Shown here piece by piece: positions 48,740 through 59,600 of a DNA stretch of 64,000 nucleotides. The translations under genes and the position numbers were made by a program. The stretch comes from Cepaea nemoralis (lineage: Eukaryota > Mollusca > Gastropoda > Stylommatophora > Helicidae), in assembly GCA_014155875.1 (NCBI GenBank), contig JACEFZ010022421.1:604001-668000 (forward strand), written 5' to 3'. Position 1 is the stretch's first letter; every line of letters starts with the position of its first letter. The notes below the pieces were generated by a model. That model searched no databases and was not told the origin of the DNA. It was given only the letters and a program-made list of their open reading frames with translations.

Positions 48740-48925
48740 TTTCAATACATTGCACAACTGGCAAGATCCAAGGGAACAAACCAAGAGGAAGACCGAGAGG
48801 AAAATACCTGGATGACTTGGCCACATGGCATGGACGAGACAGGAACACTGAGCTGATCCACGACGCTAGTCATGACCTCCCACGCTTTCCGGCATGGCAC
48901 ATGATTGATTGATTGATTGCATGAC
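48740..48925 (+). pseudogene. LINE C-terminal fragment with ATTG tail
   Basis: Reads as NKPRGRPRGKYLDDLATWHG (about 48776) in one frame, then RNTELIHDASHD, the post-RT end of an endonuclease/RT LINE; compare 44548-44276. It ends in ATTGATTGATTGATTG at 48903-48918, a microsatellite tail. Confidence 0.65.
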
Positions 48926-49016
48926 CCAGAGGTTGTAATATTGGAACTGCACCGCACTATTTACAAAAACAGTTATCAATTTATGTGCAAATAAATGTCC
49001 TCTCTGACAGTGACAT

Positions 49017-49036
49017 GTCTTGTCTTGTCTTGTCTA

Positions 49037-49071
<35 letters not shown>

Positions 49072-49072
49072 G

Positions 49073-49117
<45 letters not shown>

Positions 49118-49118
49118 T
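49017..49118. repeat. TGTC tetranucleotide array
   Basis: TGTCT then CTGT runs of about 100 bp. ORFs in both strands here are repeat products. Confidence 0.95.
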
Positions 49119-49179
49119 GGTCTCTCTCTATGCTGGTGTCTCTATTTCTCTCTCTCTGCATACATATATCTCGATGTGA

Positions 49180-49262
49180 GATGTGGGTAATATCACCCTG
49201 GCCGGCTTTACTTCCCATGATTTTTCTGGTACCCATTGTAACCGGAGCCGTGTAAGAAATAT
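49180..49262 (-). mobile_element. SINE-A fragment
   Basis: GGTAATATCACCCTGGCCGGC, then CTTTACTTCCCATGATTTTTC and GGTACCCATTGTA match the SINE-A 3' body. Confidence 0.55.
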
Positions 49263-50035
49263 TCTAGCAACTTCGCAGAACAAAGGACTAAGTATTACGC
49301 CTGCAAAAACAGTTACTAGTGCCAGGAAATCCAATACATTAAGAATATTTAACTAATGTACAGGTAGTATTTAGCTTAGGTCTTAATTGATTCAGTGCCA
49401 AACAAAACGTAGGGTTGGTCCAAACATGGTACACAATAAAATGAACAAGTATTATAATGTAAATATCCGTTCACAGAGTATATAAATTGCGAAAGATATC
49501 CGAAACCGAAACAAATAACACTATGACCCTAGTATGACGATATATCGCCTGTCTGACCAAATGGGAGGTCAAATTCGGCACTAAATCAGTTAAGTTCACT
49601 AAGGTGGGTAGAGGATTTCTTTACAGAGACAATGGTCGCGGGCACCTAACAGTATAATCATTGAATTAAAGCAACTGCACAGTATCTTCTCTACAGTTGC
49701 CTAGAAATTACAGCAGTCAGAGACATTATGGAGATATACTGTTTTGGGTGCTAAGTTCTGCAAGGACACGCCACCGCCTGATGGATGATGAGCTATGATG
49801 AACAAATCGATTCTGCCAGAGAGAGGGGAAAGGGTTCCCTGAAAAATCCAAGCTTACAAGAATAAGATGGATGTTCAGGGAAAGCATACGACAAGGATAA
49901 ATAACATATTTCCACTATCAGCCTGCTATTGATATCAGACATTGACATTGTATACATCGCAGGAGATAAAACTCATGACACCTGAACCGAAATGTTCGAG
50001 AAAAGTCACGCTTTCACTCATCACCATATAACAGG
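49263..50035. other. Unassigned stretch
   Basis: Nothing that I can support. Confidence 0.35.
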
Positions 50036-50104
50036 TCGTTTGCAGAACGTTGCTGTCATTATGCCCTTCTGAAAAGTTTCTCGATAGCTTGCCAGTTCTC
50101 CCGC
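50036..50104 (-). mobile_element. Short SINE-B remnant
   Basis: GTTTGCAGAACGTTGCTGTCA and TCGATAGCTTGCCAGTTCTC resemble the SINE-B 3' half. Confidence 0.35.
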
Positions 50105-50345
50105 TGTTTGTCAAACTGTCATTTACTGCCAATATAGTACCTTGCCATGTTTGGCAGGGGGGTCTTGAGCCCGTGGAATTAAGGCCGCCTGGCTAGTGCA
50201 GTCGCCCCGAACTGAGCAGGTTAGAGTTTTCTTTTCGCTCGCGACAGAAAAAACCTCCACACCTTACCGAGGATTCGAACCTGGTTCTCCCGAAGGAAAA
50301 TCCGGCATTGTAGCCACCCTGTTAGCCGCTTCTCCCGCCTTATGC
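50105..50345 (-). mobile_element. SINE-D copy
   Basis: Inverse of 29748-30005: AAACTGTCATTTACTGCCAA, CCGCCTGGCTAGTGCAGTCG, and the tRNA-like head near 50270-50335 with B-box complement GATTCGAAC. Confidence 0.75.
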
Positions 50346-50789
50346 TCCCTATTTCCCATGGCGCCTGAAACGTCCTATCTCCATCTAAGAGACGGATTGT
50401 CGAACACTGCCGCTTTCTCGAGGAATATTGTCTTCAATCGATTCTGTCCAGACGACAATGACGTTTAATATGGTCGTGATATCATTTCCGAGAAAAAAAA
50501 CCATTTATGTTGCTCGGTGTGCATATCTTGTACAATATCAGTATCTCTCTTCTTCTTAGTGCACGATATTCTAAGAGCGTTCCTCTAACATGTAAGTCCA
50601 CAAGCCAAGAAAGTCTTCTTTTGTGATGCCAAATGATCCGTGACTCACATCTGTATGTTTCCAAAAGGAAGATGCATGCTCTCAAACATTTTACTTTAAC
50701 CTGCTTGCTTGTATTGTGCCATAAAGATAAATCCCAGTAGCAGGACCCTGCCGTATGCATGTACAGTGCTAGGACAAGCATATTTTGTT

Positions 50790-50935
50790 GGCCAATGTGC
50801 CCGAAGGAATAGGTAGCCAGATGTTTCCTCCCGTAGTGATGGACGAGAGTTGACATAGAGCTCTTGTTCGACAGCGGTCATGCCATTGTTATCGTACCGT
50901 CATTACACCAACGCACCGGCGGGTTCTGCCATAGC
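50790..50935 (-). mobile_element. SINE-E copy
   Basis: AATAGGTAGCCAGATGTTTCC at 50810 and GACGAGAGTTGACA match the 30940-31095 copy. Confidence 0.5.
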
Positions 50936-51305
50936 TTCAATAAAATAGATAACAATGGAAAGTATGACATCATAAACACCCCCGCCCCGCACTGACAACA
51001 GCAAATGAAGAACTTCGGACACACTGTGAGAATGAAGCCCAATCAGCCGCGACCTTGTGCCTACAATCAAAGACGCGATGACAATACAGCCTGGGGATAA
51101 AGCAAGAATCAACTAACAGCGGTAAACATCACAAATACAAACTCAACGCTGTTGGGGCAACACGTATGTCTCAAGATCGAATACTTCTCAATACTCTTAA
51201 GGGCAGTGGTGATATACAAGCCATTGCTCGAGCGGGAATGGATAATAGTCTGCAAAGTAACATTTTACAGGCCTTAATATTCATTGCGTATAAAAGTGCT
51301 AGTTC
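50936..51305. other. Unassigned stretch
   Basis: No supported feature. Confidence 0.35.
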
Positions 51306-51309
51306 TATA

Positions 51310-52810
51310 TTTGTGTAGACCAGTCGATGGGTGATATGATCAATATCAAGCCGACCGCCTTTACTAACATGACATTTCCTGGTACCCAAGTTCAAATTTT
51401 TTTGGAGCATGTTACTTGAGAGATTGAAAAAGGCGATAGATGAAAGGCTCAGAGAAGAACAAGCAGGCTTCAGACCAAAACGGTCATGCATAGACCACAT
51501 TTTCACCCTCAGAATAATCATTGAAGACTCCGTAGAATTCCAGTCGAAATTAATCACCAACTTTGTCGACTTTCAAAAAGCCTTCGACAGTATCCACCGT
51601 CCTTCACTTTGGAATCTACTTAACATCTATGGTTTTCCTACCAAATATACCAACGTCATAAAATCGTTCTACAAAGAAACACGTTGCTGCGTAAGGACAA
51701 ACAGGCAACTCTGACTGGTTCTCAGTCGAAACAGGAGTGAAACAGGGTTGTGTCTTATCACCAATGCTTTTTGGAATAGCTATCGATTGGGTCATACGCA
51801 AATGCACAAACAACACAAATATGGGTATCCATTGGGTTGACAAAATTCTAGAAGACCTGGACTTTGCTGACGACATAGTGCTTTTGAGTTCAACACACCC
51901 GGATGCCCAAGAGAAAATGAACCACCTCCAAAATGTTTCAGGGCAAATTGGTCTCCAAATTACCACCACAAAAACAAAGACTATTGATCTTACCAACAGT
52001 TCAGATGACACCAAATTGAACAGTTGCGTTCTTGAAAAAGTCAACAGCTTCACATACCTAGGAAGCAAAATGACATCTACAGGGGACTCAACACCAGAAA
52101 TATCATCTAGAATCGCACTGGCATCTAGTGCCTTCAATAAACTGTCAAACATCTGGAAGTCAAAGACACTCAGCAAACACACAAAACTTAAAATCTTCAA
52201 CTCTTGTGTGATTCCAGTGTTAACGTATGGATGTGAAAGTTGGAAATCAACGGTAGCTTTAGATAAAAAATTAGACAATTTTGAGAACAAATGTCTTTGA
52301 AGACTTCTAAACATCCACTGGACAGACTTCAGAACCAATTCACAAATAAGACAAGAGACTAAGCAAGATACAGTATCCAATTTCATAAGAAGACGCCGTT
52401 GGAACTACATCGGCCATGTACTCAGAATGGACAAGTCAAGACTCCCCTACCAAGCCCTCATATGGTCACCAGTAGGGAAAAGAAAACGGGGAAGACCAAG
52501 AGAGACCCTGCGTAGAACCATCATTAGAGAAGGCTCATTCAATGGCCAAGTAAATATATCCAAGATCTACAACAGGTAGCAGCGAACCGCCAAGCATGGA
52601 GAGACAGGACTTCTGCCCTATGCGCCGCCTTAGGCTCAAGAGGAAAGACTAAGACTAACTAAGTTCAAATTAGGCTGGGTCGCGTCAACCTGGAAGCTCT
52701 AATCAATTAAAACATTAAACAATCTGCTGTGCTGTGGGATCGACACTATGACCAAAGGTCCGGTAGGCAAATGTACTAGCCCCTTCATTGCTTCAGCTCG
52801 TGGGTAGATA
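51310..52810 (-). mobile_element. SINE-A copy split by a LINE
   Basis: The left part, 51310-51398 (GATATGATCAATATCAAGCC to CCTGGTACCC), and the right part, 52661-52810 (TTAGGCTGGGTCGCGTCAAC, then the head complement), together form one SINE-A. The element at 51399-52660 separates them. Confidence 0.75.
51399..52660 (+). mobile_element. LINE RT, 5'-truncated, with 11 bp target duplication
   Basis: RT in recognisable order: LREEQAGFRPKRSCIDHIF (about 51450), NFVDFQKAFDSIHRPSLW (palm A, about 51560), ETGVKQGCVLSPMLF (about 51729), LDFADDIVLLSS (palm C, about 51855), VNSFTYLGSKMTSTGDS (about 52040), YGCESW (about 52227), then RRRWNYIGHVLRMDKSR and GKRKRGRPRETLRRT to about 52520. A frameshift near 51713 and stops at 52298 and 52577 make it inactive. 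AAGTTCAAATT lies at 51388-51398 and 52661-52671. Start and endonuclease are absent. Confidence 0.85.
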
Positions 52811-53100
52811 ATAGATACAAAGATAATGCAGTGAAGAAAATAGAAGGCGTGATAATATATTTGAAAGAATAAATATCATGAATTGGATCAAAATTATCGG
52901 GAACAGCGGAGGAAACAAGCAATAATTGCAGCAATCAACCTTGTCGGCTCATAAAGGTGAAACGATTAGGCCAGTAATAGCCACACAAACAATTATGTAC
53001 ACAATAAAGTGGCTGTAAAGATATAATTACATGATTATAAAAGCTGTGACATGGGAAGCAAAGAGTGGTCGAACGTTTAGAATACCTGTCTAGCACACCT
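52811..53100. other. Unassigned stretch
   Basis: No supported feature. Confidence 0.35.
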
Positions 53101-53102
53101 GG

Positions 53103-53330
53103 AGATGGGAGCCGCGGTAGCGTAGTGGTCAGCTGCTAGCCTGCGCACCGGTTGGCCGGGGTTCGATCCATCATGGAGTGGCTTCGAAGTTTTAAAACTG
53201 ACTTGGTCTAAAATGAGGACAGAGAAATGTCTTAAGAGGTCAAGATGGCCTATATCATACTGACTACATTATCCGTGTTTTCCGATTGGTCTAGAAAATG
53301 ATGTAAAAATAACAGCAGTTAGGTATATAT
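53103..53330 (+). mobile_element. SINE-F copy
   Basis: tRNA-like head GGGAGCCGCGGTAGCGTAGTGGTCAG with B-box GGGGTTCGATCC. The 5' part of the head resembles the 94 bp minisatellite monomer at 29039-29690. Confidence 0.65.
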
Positions 53331-53689
53331 AACTCCTGCGAATAAGTGAGAGATACTAAACAGAGCCATGATGTACATACCTTACAACGGACTGTGTGTA
53401 GCATCTCTCACGTGGTCGCATGTGTTACACATACCTAACTGTTTTTATTTCTTATCGTTATGTCCTGCTGGGGTCGGTACTTCTCTTCTCTATTAAAACT
53501 ATGTTTTTAGCAACATAAATCCAATGCACCTTAATACGTGTAAAATGGGACCCTTACTATTTTTGTTACACCTGGAGTTACGGGTTTTCCCGTAAGCCTT
53601 GATGTTTCATCTGTTACAGGTTTTTAAAAAAAACCAAACATAAATAGTCTACACAACAAGCGTGGGATGTTTATTCCCCAGTAACCTTG

Positions 53690-53926
53690 ACAAAAACTGG
53701 AACATTTTATGACAACCAGAAAGATTTGCGGAAAGAGAGACAGGGGAAGACAACGGGAGAAGATTCTTGACGGTCTTGTGTCATGGCAGGGAAGGAGGTC
53801 AGCCCATGAATTAATCCACGATGTTGAAGATCGCAGTTTGTGGAGAAGCATGATCACCCACGCCAGTCGACAAGGCCCTTGATGATGATGATGATGATGA
53901 TGCTGATACTGATGATGATGATGATG
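53690..53926 (+). pseudogene. LINE C-terminal fragment with GAT tail
   Basis: Reads TTRKICGKRDRGRQREKIL, then DGLVSWQGRRSAHELIHDVE and LWRSMITHASRQGP up to about 53880, followed by a GATGATG array. This is the post-RT end of a LINE, also seen degraded at 2900-3260. Confidence 0.7.
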
Positions 53927-54180
53927 ACCCTAGATCAACCTAGCCTAAAACTGATGCAAGGACATTTTCTTAGAAGTAAACGCGACCTTGATGATATGAC
54001 CACACCGAGCGCCGAATGGTCTAGAAATACGAGTATGTCCAATACGCCTCGTGAAATAGGGGCCTATTACATATTTATAAGAAGCGTCAGTTGCGTAGCA
54101 GCTAGTGCACTCGACTGAAGACTCGGCGAGCTTGCTATCAAATCCTCCTTAATGTTGGTTTGTTTATATTGTACCCGACG
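53927..54180 (+). mobile_element. SINE-A fragment and another SINE head
   Basis: 53927-54005 (ATCAACCTAGCCTAAAACTG, GGACATTTTCTTAGAAG, GATATGACCAC) is the SINE-A body. From 54083 a tRNA-like head follows (TTGCGTAGCAGCTAGTGC, then TATCAAATCCTCC). Confidence 0.5.
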
Positions 54181-54465
54181 GCTAATGCATCGACCAAGAC
54201 TCGTATAGTGGGTATCAGGACATTGTCAATGGGGAAATACTGTCGGCGTGATGCTGGCCTCATAAGTAGTAAGAAAAGGTAAAACACATTTTAGAGCACA
54301 TCATCAGATAAAGTGGAATATACCAATTTAAAATTAGCCTTATACGACGAAAAACTAGGTAAAGGAAGCAATAGAAGACATAGAAAAATGTATGCGGAAG
54401 CTTAAAAATGTAAAAAAGTAAATAATGTAAAATCTGCATCAAATTATCAATTGGCAGACAGAGTT

Positions 54466-54470
54466 GGGAG
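54466..54470. other. Target duplication, left copy
   Basis: GGGAG immediately before the left LTR; the same five bases follow the right LTR at 61152-61156. Confidence 0.9.
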
Positions 54471-56021
54471 TGTCCTATGTTAAAATTCCCGAGAGAAGAC
54501 TGGACTCAACAAGCACATCTTTAAACTTATTATCTGTTGGGATTATTGACTGACTTTGGTCTACACTCCTCTCTTATGTCTTTCCTTCCATATATCTATT
54601 TCTTTCACTCTCTCTATTATTCCCTCAACACATACTCCGACAACAGTTCCTTTCAACGATAAGATAAAAGATTTATTAATAAAAAAAAACTATGTCTGGT
54701 GTAGGTATGGAGATTGTCTATGTAGTTGCTAGTGTATTCTATGGTTGGTGCCAGAATGAACTCTGAATGTCTAGCAGCTGCGTTACTTCTCGCCATTCAT
54801 TCTTCAAGATCACAGGACAGCACATCAAACAGGACAGAGCTCACCCGGGATGATCCTTATGCTTGAATCTGATGGTAATCCGTGATTGAATGTAAAAAAC
54901 AAAAACCGTTCACCACTTAGTCAAGGTACCATAATAAAAGTCCCGTAAGTTTATGAATGCACCTGAATCTGTTTCATGACTGTAAGTATCCATCATCGAA
55001 AAACCACCACATCTTCACAGTTCTTCTATTAGTCTTTTAGTAATAGCACTGTTCTTACTTGTCTATTCTTTCTTCATTATACCTATCAACTGTCTGTAGT
55101 TTTAAGTATCCCTGCTTGCCACAGGTTAACCTCTCTTCCCTTTCAGGGCCTTAGTGGTATATTCGGTTGAGCATACCGTGTTCCGGATTTTACTTTACTT
55201 TAATCATTTTTTTTTCATCTTCAAACATGTCCATGTTTTGTTTTGTTCTAAGTAAGTACTTTAGTTGTTCAATTGGAGTATTCTTCATCTCTTCTCTGAT
55301 TTCACTAGGAGAGTGGAACCTGTGTGGAAGGATAACAAATACCGTGATAAGCATCCGCCCCTTACTCCTACTTATGCAAGTGTCCTTCTCCAGCCATAAT
55401 GACAAGGCTTCCGAAGTGAACATCCGCATAAGACACAAGAATTTACCCCAGTCTAAACCATCCACTAATAGAAGGTAATGATAAAGGTAATACACGCACA
55501 TCTATATTCCTATGCTACCACTATACTATACTAAATTAATACCTTATAAACATCCTTTACTGAATTGGGAGTACTAATGCACCATAAATACACAAACGTT
55601 CTTCGGAACGCCGCACATCCCTTTCCATAATCCTTCTCTCCCGAAACCTAAGAAACACCTTCTCTCCACACAAAGACGTAGCCACTCTTTATATCGGTCA
55701 TTTTTGCCGCATAGTCCTTGACATTGCTGGACCCCTCGCATCCCGACTGCATTATCATTGTTTAGTGGAAAATTCCAGCTCTGAACCGTTTCCATTCTTC
55801 ATACATTCAGACCGCCATATGCTATCCAATAATGCTGTCGGCCTTTGTTGCAAACCAATTTTTCCACGCGACATTTTACCTGTACTGTTGGCCTCATTCT
55901 GGGTCTTGACCTAGAAACACATGCGCCTGGTCACTCCTTTGTTAACCCTTCTCCTACCTGGGTAGTCGGGTATATACAGTCGTCCATCTGGGAATCGTTA
56001 ACTCTTCAGTATTTCACTACA
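54471..56021 (-). repeat. 3' LTR, 1551 bp
   Basis: Begins TGTCC and ends CTACA on the plus strand as written, giving TG...CA ends. It differs from the other LTR at about four positions (54774, 55014, 55231, 55268). On the minus strand AATAAA lies at 54677-54672, a likely polyadenylation signal. Frames of 103 and 73 residues occur in both LTRs; I recognise neither. Confidence 0.95.
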
Positions 56022-56036
56022 GAGGCCCCCTCTTAA
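56022..56036 (-). other. Polypurine tract
   Basis: On the minus strand AAGAGGGGGCCTC directly abuts the 3' LTR, as expected for the plus-strand DNA primer. Confidence 0.75.
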
Positions 56037-56094
56037 GAGATTAGACCGCGTCGAATCTTTCTCACTGTAGGTTTGATTCCCATGATCCACAATC

Positions 56095-56310
56095 CTAATC
56101 TTCTTCCTCCGGAGCTGGATGTCTGGATATCAAATCCGCTCCTACATTCTCCTTACCAAGGATGTATTCCATTGTGAAGTCCAGTTGCAGCAACAACGTC
56201 CATCACATCCACCGTGCGTTGAGCTTCTGCGAAGTAGCTATTAACATCACGTGTTGATGATATGATTGGATCCTCACATGGCTCATCTCATTATCCAGTA
56301 GGCGCTCTAA
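56095..56310 (-). pseudogene. RNase H C-terminal remnant of the LTR element
   Basis: A minus-strand frame (from about 56309 down) reads KLNARWM, a TGA stop, then WTLLLQLDFTMEYI and GKENVGADLISRHP. This is the end of a Ty3/gypsy RNase H, whose family motif is the GKxNVxADxLSR ending. It sits just before the polypurine tract, so RNase H is the last pol domain here. The upstream RNase H and nearly all RT are missing. Confidence 0.75.
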
Positions 56311-56403
56311 TTGACACCCTACTATACTACTAACGACTGAAACTAGTGTTGGCTCCTCGCTCCTGTACGTCTGGTCGACCTACTTTCGACTTGCGTCAGC
56401 GAC

Positions 56404-56470
56404 GGCTCACAATACAGACGGATTGTCCCATCCTGATTGTAACACTGCTTCCATGTCCTCTTGGTTTCCC
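56404..56470 (-). pseudogene. RT N-terminal scrap of the LTR element
   Basis: In a frame shifted from the main ORF, about 56440-56408 reads NQDGTIRLYCE, the first RT block of Ty3/gypsy elements (KDGTIRxCxDYR). It is cut off at once, so a deletion runs from here to the RNase H remnant. Confidence 0.6.
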
Positions 56471-59073
56471 CCGGCTTTTGCCTCTGGGGATGTTCCACCT
56501 CGTCCTCGTCGGACCGAGTCGTCTTTCCCAAACCTCCTGGACTTTTGCTTCCAGGACCATCTTGGGCGATATTGTATCTGGTCAGCCAATCTTTGGTTGG
56601 AGTCCTGGGTAATTCTCGCTTTTCCCGACGTTACCCACCCCTTCTGAACTTGGTTACCGGTGAAACTTTCACTCTTGTCCTTTCCCTGACTTGTGATTTC
56701 CCTCCTCCTGTCGTTGGGTAAATCTGACCTATCACGTACTGTCCCATAGGCCCTCCTATGTTGTACTGGCGATCTCTGGTCTTCGTCTGGACTGGTAACC
56801 TTTGTCCCAATGGCTGCCATCACCATAAAGTGCGAAGCTTTGCTCCCGGATCTCTCTTCATATTTCCTAATGAGATGTCTAGGGAGATTTTTCTTCTCTT
56901 CCCCGATCCGTATTTTGTAGATGTTCTTGGACACCACCTTTTCCACAGGATAAGGTCCTTTCCATCCTACTTGGAGTATATTGGTCTCTGCTGGACTCCA
57001 CACTTCCACTTTGTCTTCCACTTTAAGAGCTAGTTTCCTCTTAATTCGCTTGTTGGGTGGTGCTCTCTGGCACTCCGAACAAGACTTCACCCACCGGCGT
57101 ACATCTCCGGTCATTCCTGGCCAGCAATAATGGCCGGATATTTGCTGCAAGGTCTCTCTGACACCCATATGTCGATTCTCGCCTATGATGTGTCCACTCT
57201 GAAGAATGTGAGGACGGTGGGTCTCTGGAACCACCCACTGCTCATGCAGGTTATCTCCCCTCCCAGCTCTCCGATAGAGTAGTTGATTCTTCAGAAAGTA
57301 CTGTCCCCGTTCTGGTGGCTCAGCACTTCTTTGCAGCTTCCTGTAGCAAGGATGCAACGTAGTATCCTTCCTCTGGGCAGTATGCAATTCTCCTCTCCCT
57401 GAGTTGTCGCATAGTGTCTCTGCCTCTTTTTCCTTCCCTAGAGATCCACTGACTACTGTTCCCTTTTGGGCTGGCTGTTTGGGCATCCCCAAAAAGACAT
57501 ATTTCGTGCCAATGATCATTGGAAATAAGGAGTCAGATAATACAGCAGCTGGAATAATGCCCGTGACGTACCTGGATTTAATCTCCACCTTGGCGATTGG
57601 CAGCGTCATGGTAACAGCACTCCTCATTGCCGGCTGTATTTCTATGGTCTCCCCTGTAAATTGGTCTGGGCTTACCAAGCTGGCGTCCACCACCGCTTCC
57701 CCATCCAAACCGGTATCGTAGAGACAAACAACCTGCTGGCCATTGACTTCAATAAGTTCAACCACAGGTGGTCTCTCTTGGTCCTGAGTGTCTTTCATCT
57801 CCTTGACCGTTTCCTTGCCTTCCTCTTTTGATTCCTCGAGGTTGGTTATGCAATTGGCGTGTTTGGCCTTGCATCTGCAGTCCACAGTATTATGTGTTGT
57901 CGACTGGCAGTGAGTGCACTCTGTTCCCTTCCTAGGTTTCCCTGTGTCCTTTTTGTTCCTTTCTCCTTCGCCGACCTCAGCCTTGTCTGTGATCACCGAT
58001 GTAGGAATCACTTTGCATGCTGCGAAGTAAGAACTTTTAGGTTTCGATCTGCAGTCTTTTGTGTTGTGGGAGGCCGCCTTACAAAATGAACACCACTTTT
58101 CAGACCACTGTCGTTTCGCTTGAGAATTCGAGGTGCTCTGGTTTCCTACCTTCACCTTCTCTGAACTCTCCTCTGTGTGCTTTATATAAGGTTCCCCTTT
58201 TTCTCCTTCCCAGTTTTTATGTTTCTTTTTCTCTGGTTTCTCCTGACTTTTGGTTTGTGTACTTAGTTCCTCAGTTTCACCATGTACTTCCACGAATCTT
58301 TCCGCCAGCTTATTCACCACATCAATCCGTTCCGCCCCTTGTTCTCCTAAGAAGGTTCTGAGAGGTTTCGACATTTGCTTTCGCATTTGGTCTACCACCA
58401 TCATCTCTTCGAGACTCTCATAATCCCTCTTGAATTCTGCCAAGTCCATCCATTTCTGTAGATAGGATTTCAGCCTCAGACTGTAGGCGGCGAATAGTTC
58501 TCCCGGCTCTCGTCTAGACGATCTAAACTTCTTCCTATACGTTTGTGCGGTGATGTCAAAATGTTTCATCAAAGCTGCTTTTAATTCCTCGTAATTATTT
58601 TCCTGTCCTGGTGGTAAGCGTGTGTACACTTCAAATCCCGAACCGATTAAACCCTGGGATAGTTTAAGAGCCCATCTGCTCCGATCCAGCCCCATAGCGA
58701 CTGACATTGCTTCGAAACGAGATGCGTACTGGTCAAAGCGTTCCTTAGACTGATCGTAGACAGCTAAGGGAAACTTCATGGCATGGTAACCATGTCCACT
58801 CATATGGGTTGCACCAGGTGAAGAAGAATTTCCTTCCACTCCATCTATTTCTCCCTTAGTTTGTGTCTTGAGCTCCAGTTCTCGCATGCGGTATTCATGT
58901 TCCCTTATCTTGTGGGCTTCTTCTGCTTCCAACTGGGTCTTCCGCTCCTCTCTTTCCGCTTGACGAAGTTCTCTCTCTCTTTCTTGGATGTAATCCGTTA
59001 GCTTGGAACCAGCTAAACCAATTGCCTCCCCGTTGGCCCTCAGTTCGGCTGTAGTTACTTTAGGAGTTGCCAT
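56407..59073 (-). CDS. Gag-protease-partial integrase polyprotein
   Basis: Intact 888-codon frame, ATG at 59073. Residues 25-65 form a Glu/Arg-rich coiled coil. Residues about 98-265 are a capsid-like, SCAN-related Gag domain. Two zinc knuckles, C328-C331-H336-C341 and C386-C389-H394-C399, are both CX2CX4HX4C and would bind RNA. A retropepsin follows, with active-site D453-T454-G455 and a later IIGTKYVF block (520-527). The integrase zinc-binding domain has H628, H635, C665 and C668. Within about 20 residues the C-terminal GPY/F module begins (KVEDKVEVW at 684; GWKGPYPVEKVV, G706-P707-Y708), so the catalytic core is missing. The tail after about 745 is basic and runs out of frame into RT. Gag and protease look functional; integrase cannot be. 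Confidence 0.9.
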   Translation of the reverse strand: MATPKVTTAELRANGEAIGLAGSKLTDYIQERERELRQAEREERKTQLEAEEAHKIREHEYRMRELELKTQTKGEIDGVEGNSSSPGATHMSGHGYHAMKFPLAVYDQSKERFDQYASRFEAMSVAMGLDRSRWALKLSQGLIGSGFEVYTRLPPGQENNYEELKAALMKHFDITAQTYRKKFRSSRREPGELFAAYSLRLKSYLQKWMDLAEFKRDYESLEEMMVVDQMRKQMSKPLRTFLGEQGAERIDVVNKLAERFVEVHGETEELSTQTKSQEKPEKKKHKNWEGEKGEPYIKHTEESSEKVKVGNQSTSNSQAKRQWSEKWCSFCKAASHNTKDCRSKPKSSYFAACKVIPTSVITDKAEVGEGERNKKDTGKPRKGTECTHCQSTTHNTVDCRCKAKHANCITNLEESKEEGKETVKEMKDTQDQERPPVVELIEVNGQQVVCLYDTGLDGEAVVDASLVSPDQFTGETIEIQPAMRSAVTMTLPIAKVEIKSRYVTGIIPAAVLSDSLFPMIIGTKYVFLGMPKQPAQKGTVVSGSLGKEKEAETLCDNSGRGELHTAQRKDTTLHPCYRKLQRSAEPPERGQYFLKNQLLYRRAGRGDNLHEQWVVPETHRPHILQSGHIIGENRHMGVRETLQQISGHYCWPGMTGDVRRWVKSCSECQRAPPNKRIKRKLALKVEDKVEVWSPAETNILQVGWKGPYPVEKVVSKNIYKIRIGEEKKNLPRHLIRKYEERSGSKASHFMVMAAIGTKVTSPDEDQRSPVQHRRAYGTVRDRSDLPNDRRREITSQGKDKSESFTGNQVQKGWVTSGKARITQDSNQRLADQIQYRPRWSWKQKSRRFGKDDSVRRGRGGTSPEAKAGGNQEDMEAVLQSGWDNPSVL

Positions 59074-59576
59074 AGTTACAGCAGATAAGTCAGCACATTG
59101 AGTAAAGACACCTCAAAGCAGTAAAGAATACTCACTATAAACCGATAATCTACCTAGAACCTATATCATTTATCTATATCTATTACTTATTATAAATCTC
59201 CAATACCACACAGTACATCACAACCACTCTCTCATCCACAAGAGGAGATATAGGATAAAGACTTATGTAGACGTGTGACCGTGTGATTAGGTATGTAATG
59301 TGTCTTACCACCTATCCACATTCACTCTGTCTGGAACTTTCTCACTGCAAAGTCACCAGCATTAATGAAATGTTTATACCATAAATGTAATGGCACCATA
59401 TATCCAATGGACGTCCTTCCATTAAAAGTCATCAATGTATACTACTATTTATTCCAATCAGTATGTCCCAACATGTAGGTACTCCGCTATGCCTGTGCCA
59501 ATATGCAAGTACCCCTTTATGCATATGCCATGTTATGCTTTCCGGTCATATGGGTATTCTGTATGTACGTATGTAC

Positions 59577-59596
59577 GTATCCCGCTCGCTCCACCA
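59577..59596 (-). other. Primer-binding site
   Basis: Four bases inside the 5' LTR the minus strand reads TGGTGGAGCGAGCGGGATAC. TGG is the usual complement of the tRNA CCA end. I could not match the acceptor sequence to a known tRNA. Confidence 0.6.
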
Positions 59597-59600
59597 ATTA

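Noticed and set aside
53105..53180. tRNA gene
   Set aside because: Box-like signals without a full cloverleaf; followed by SINE body.
56346..58361. Plus-strand ORFs across the LTR element
   Set aside because: Antisense shadows of the 888-codon minus-strand ORF.
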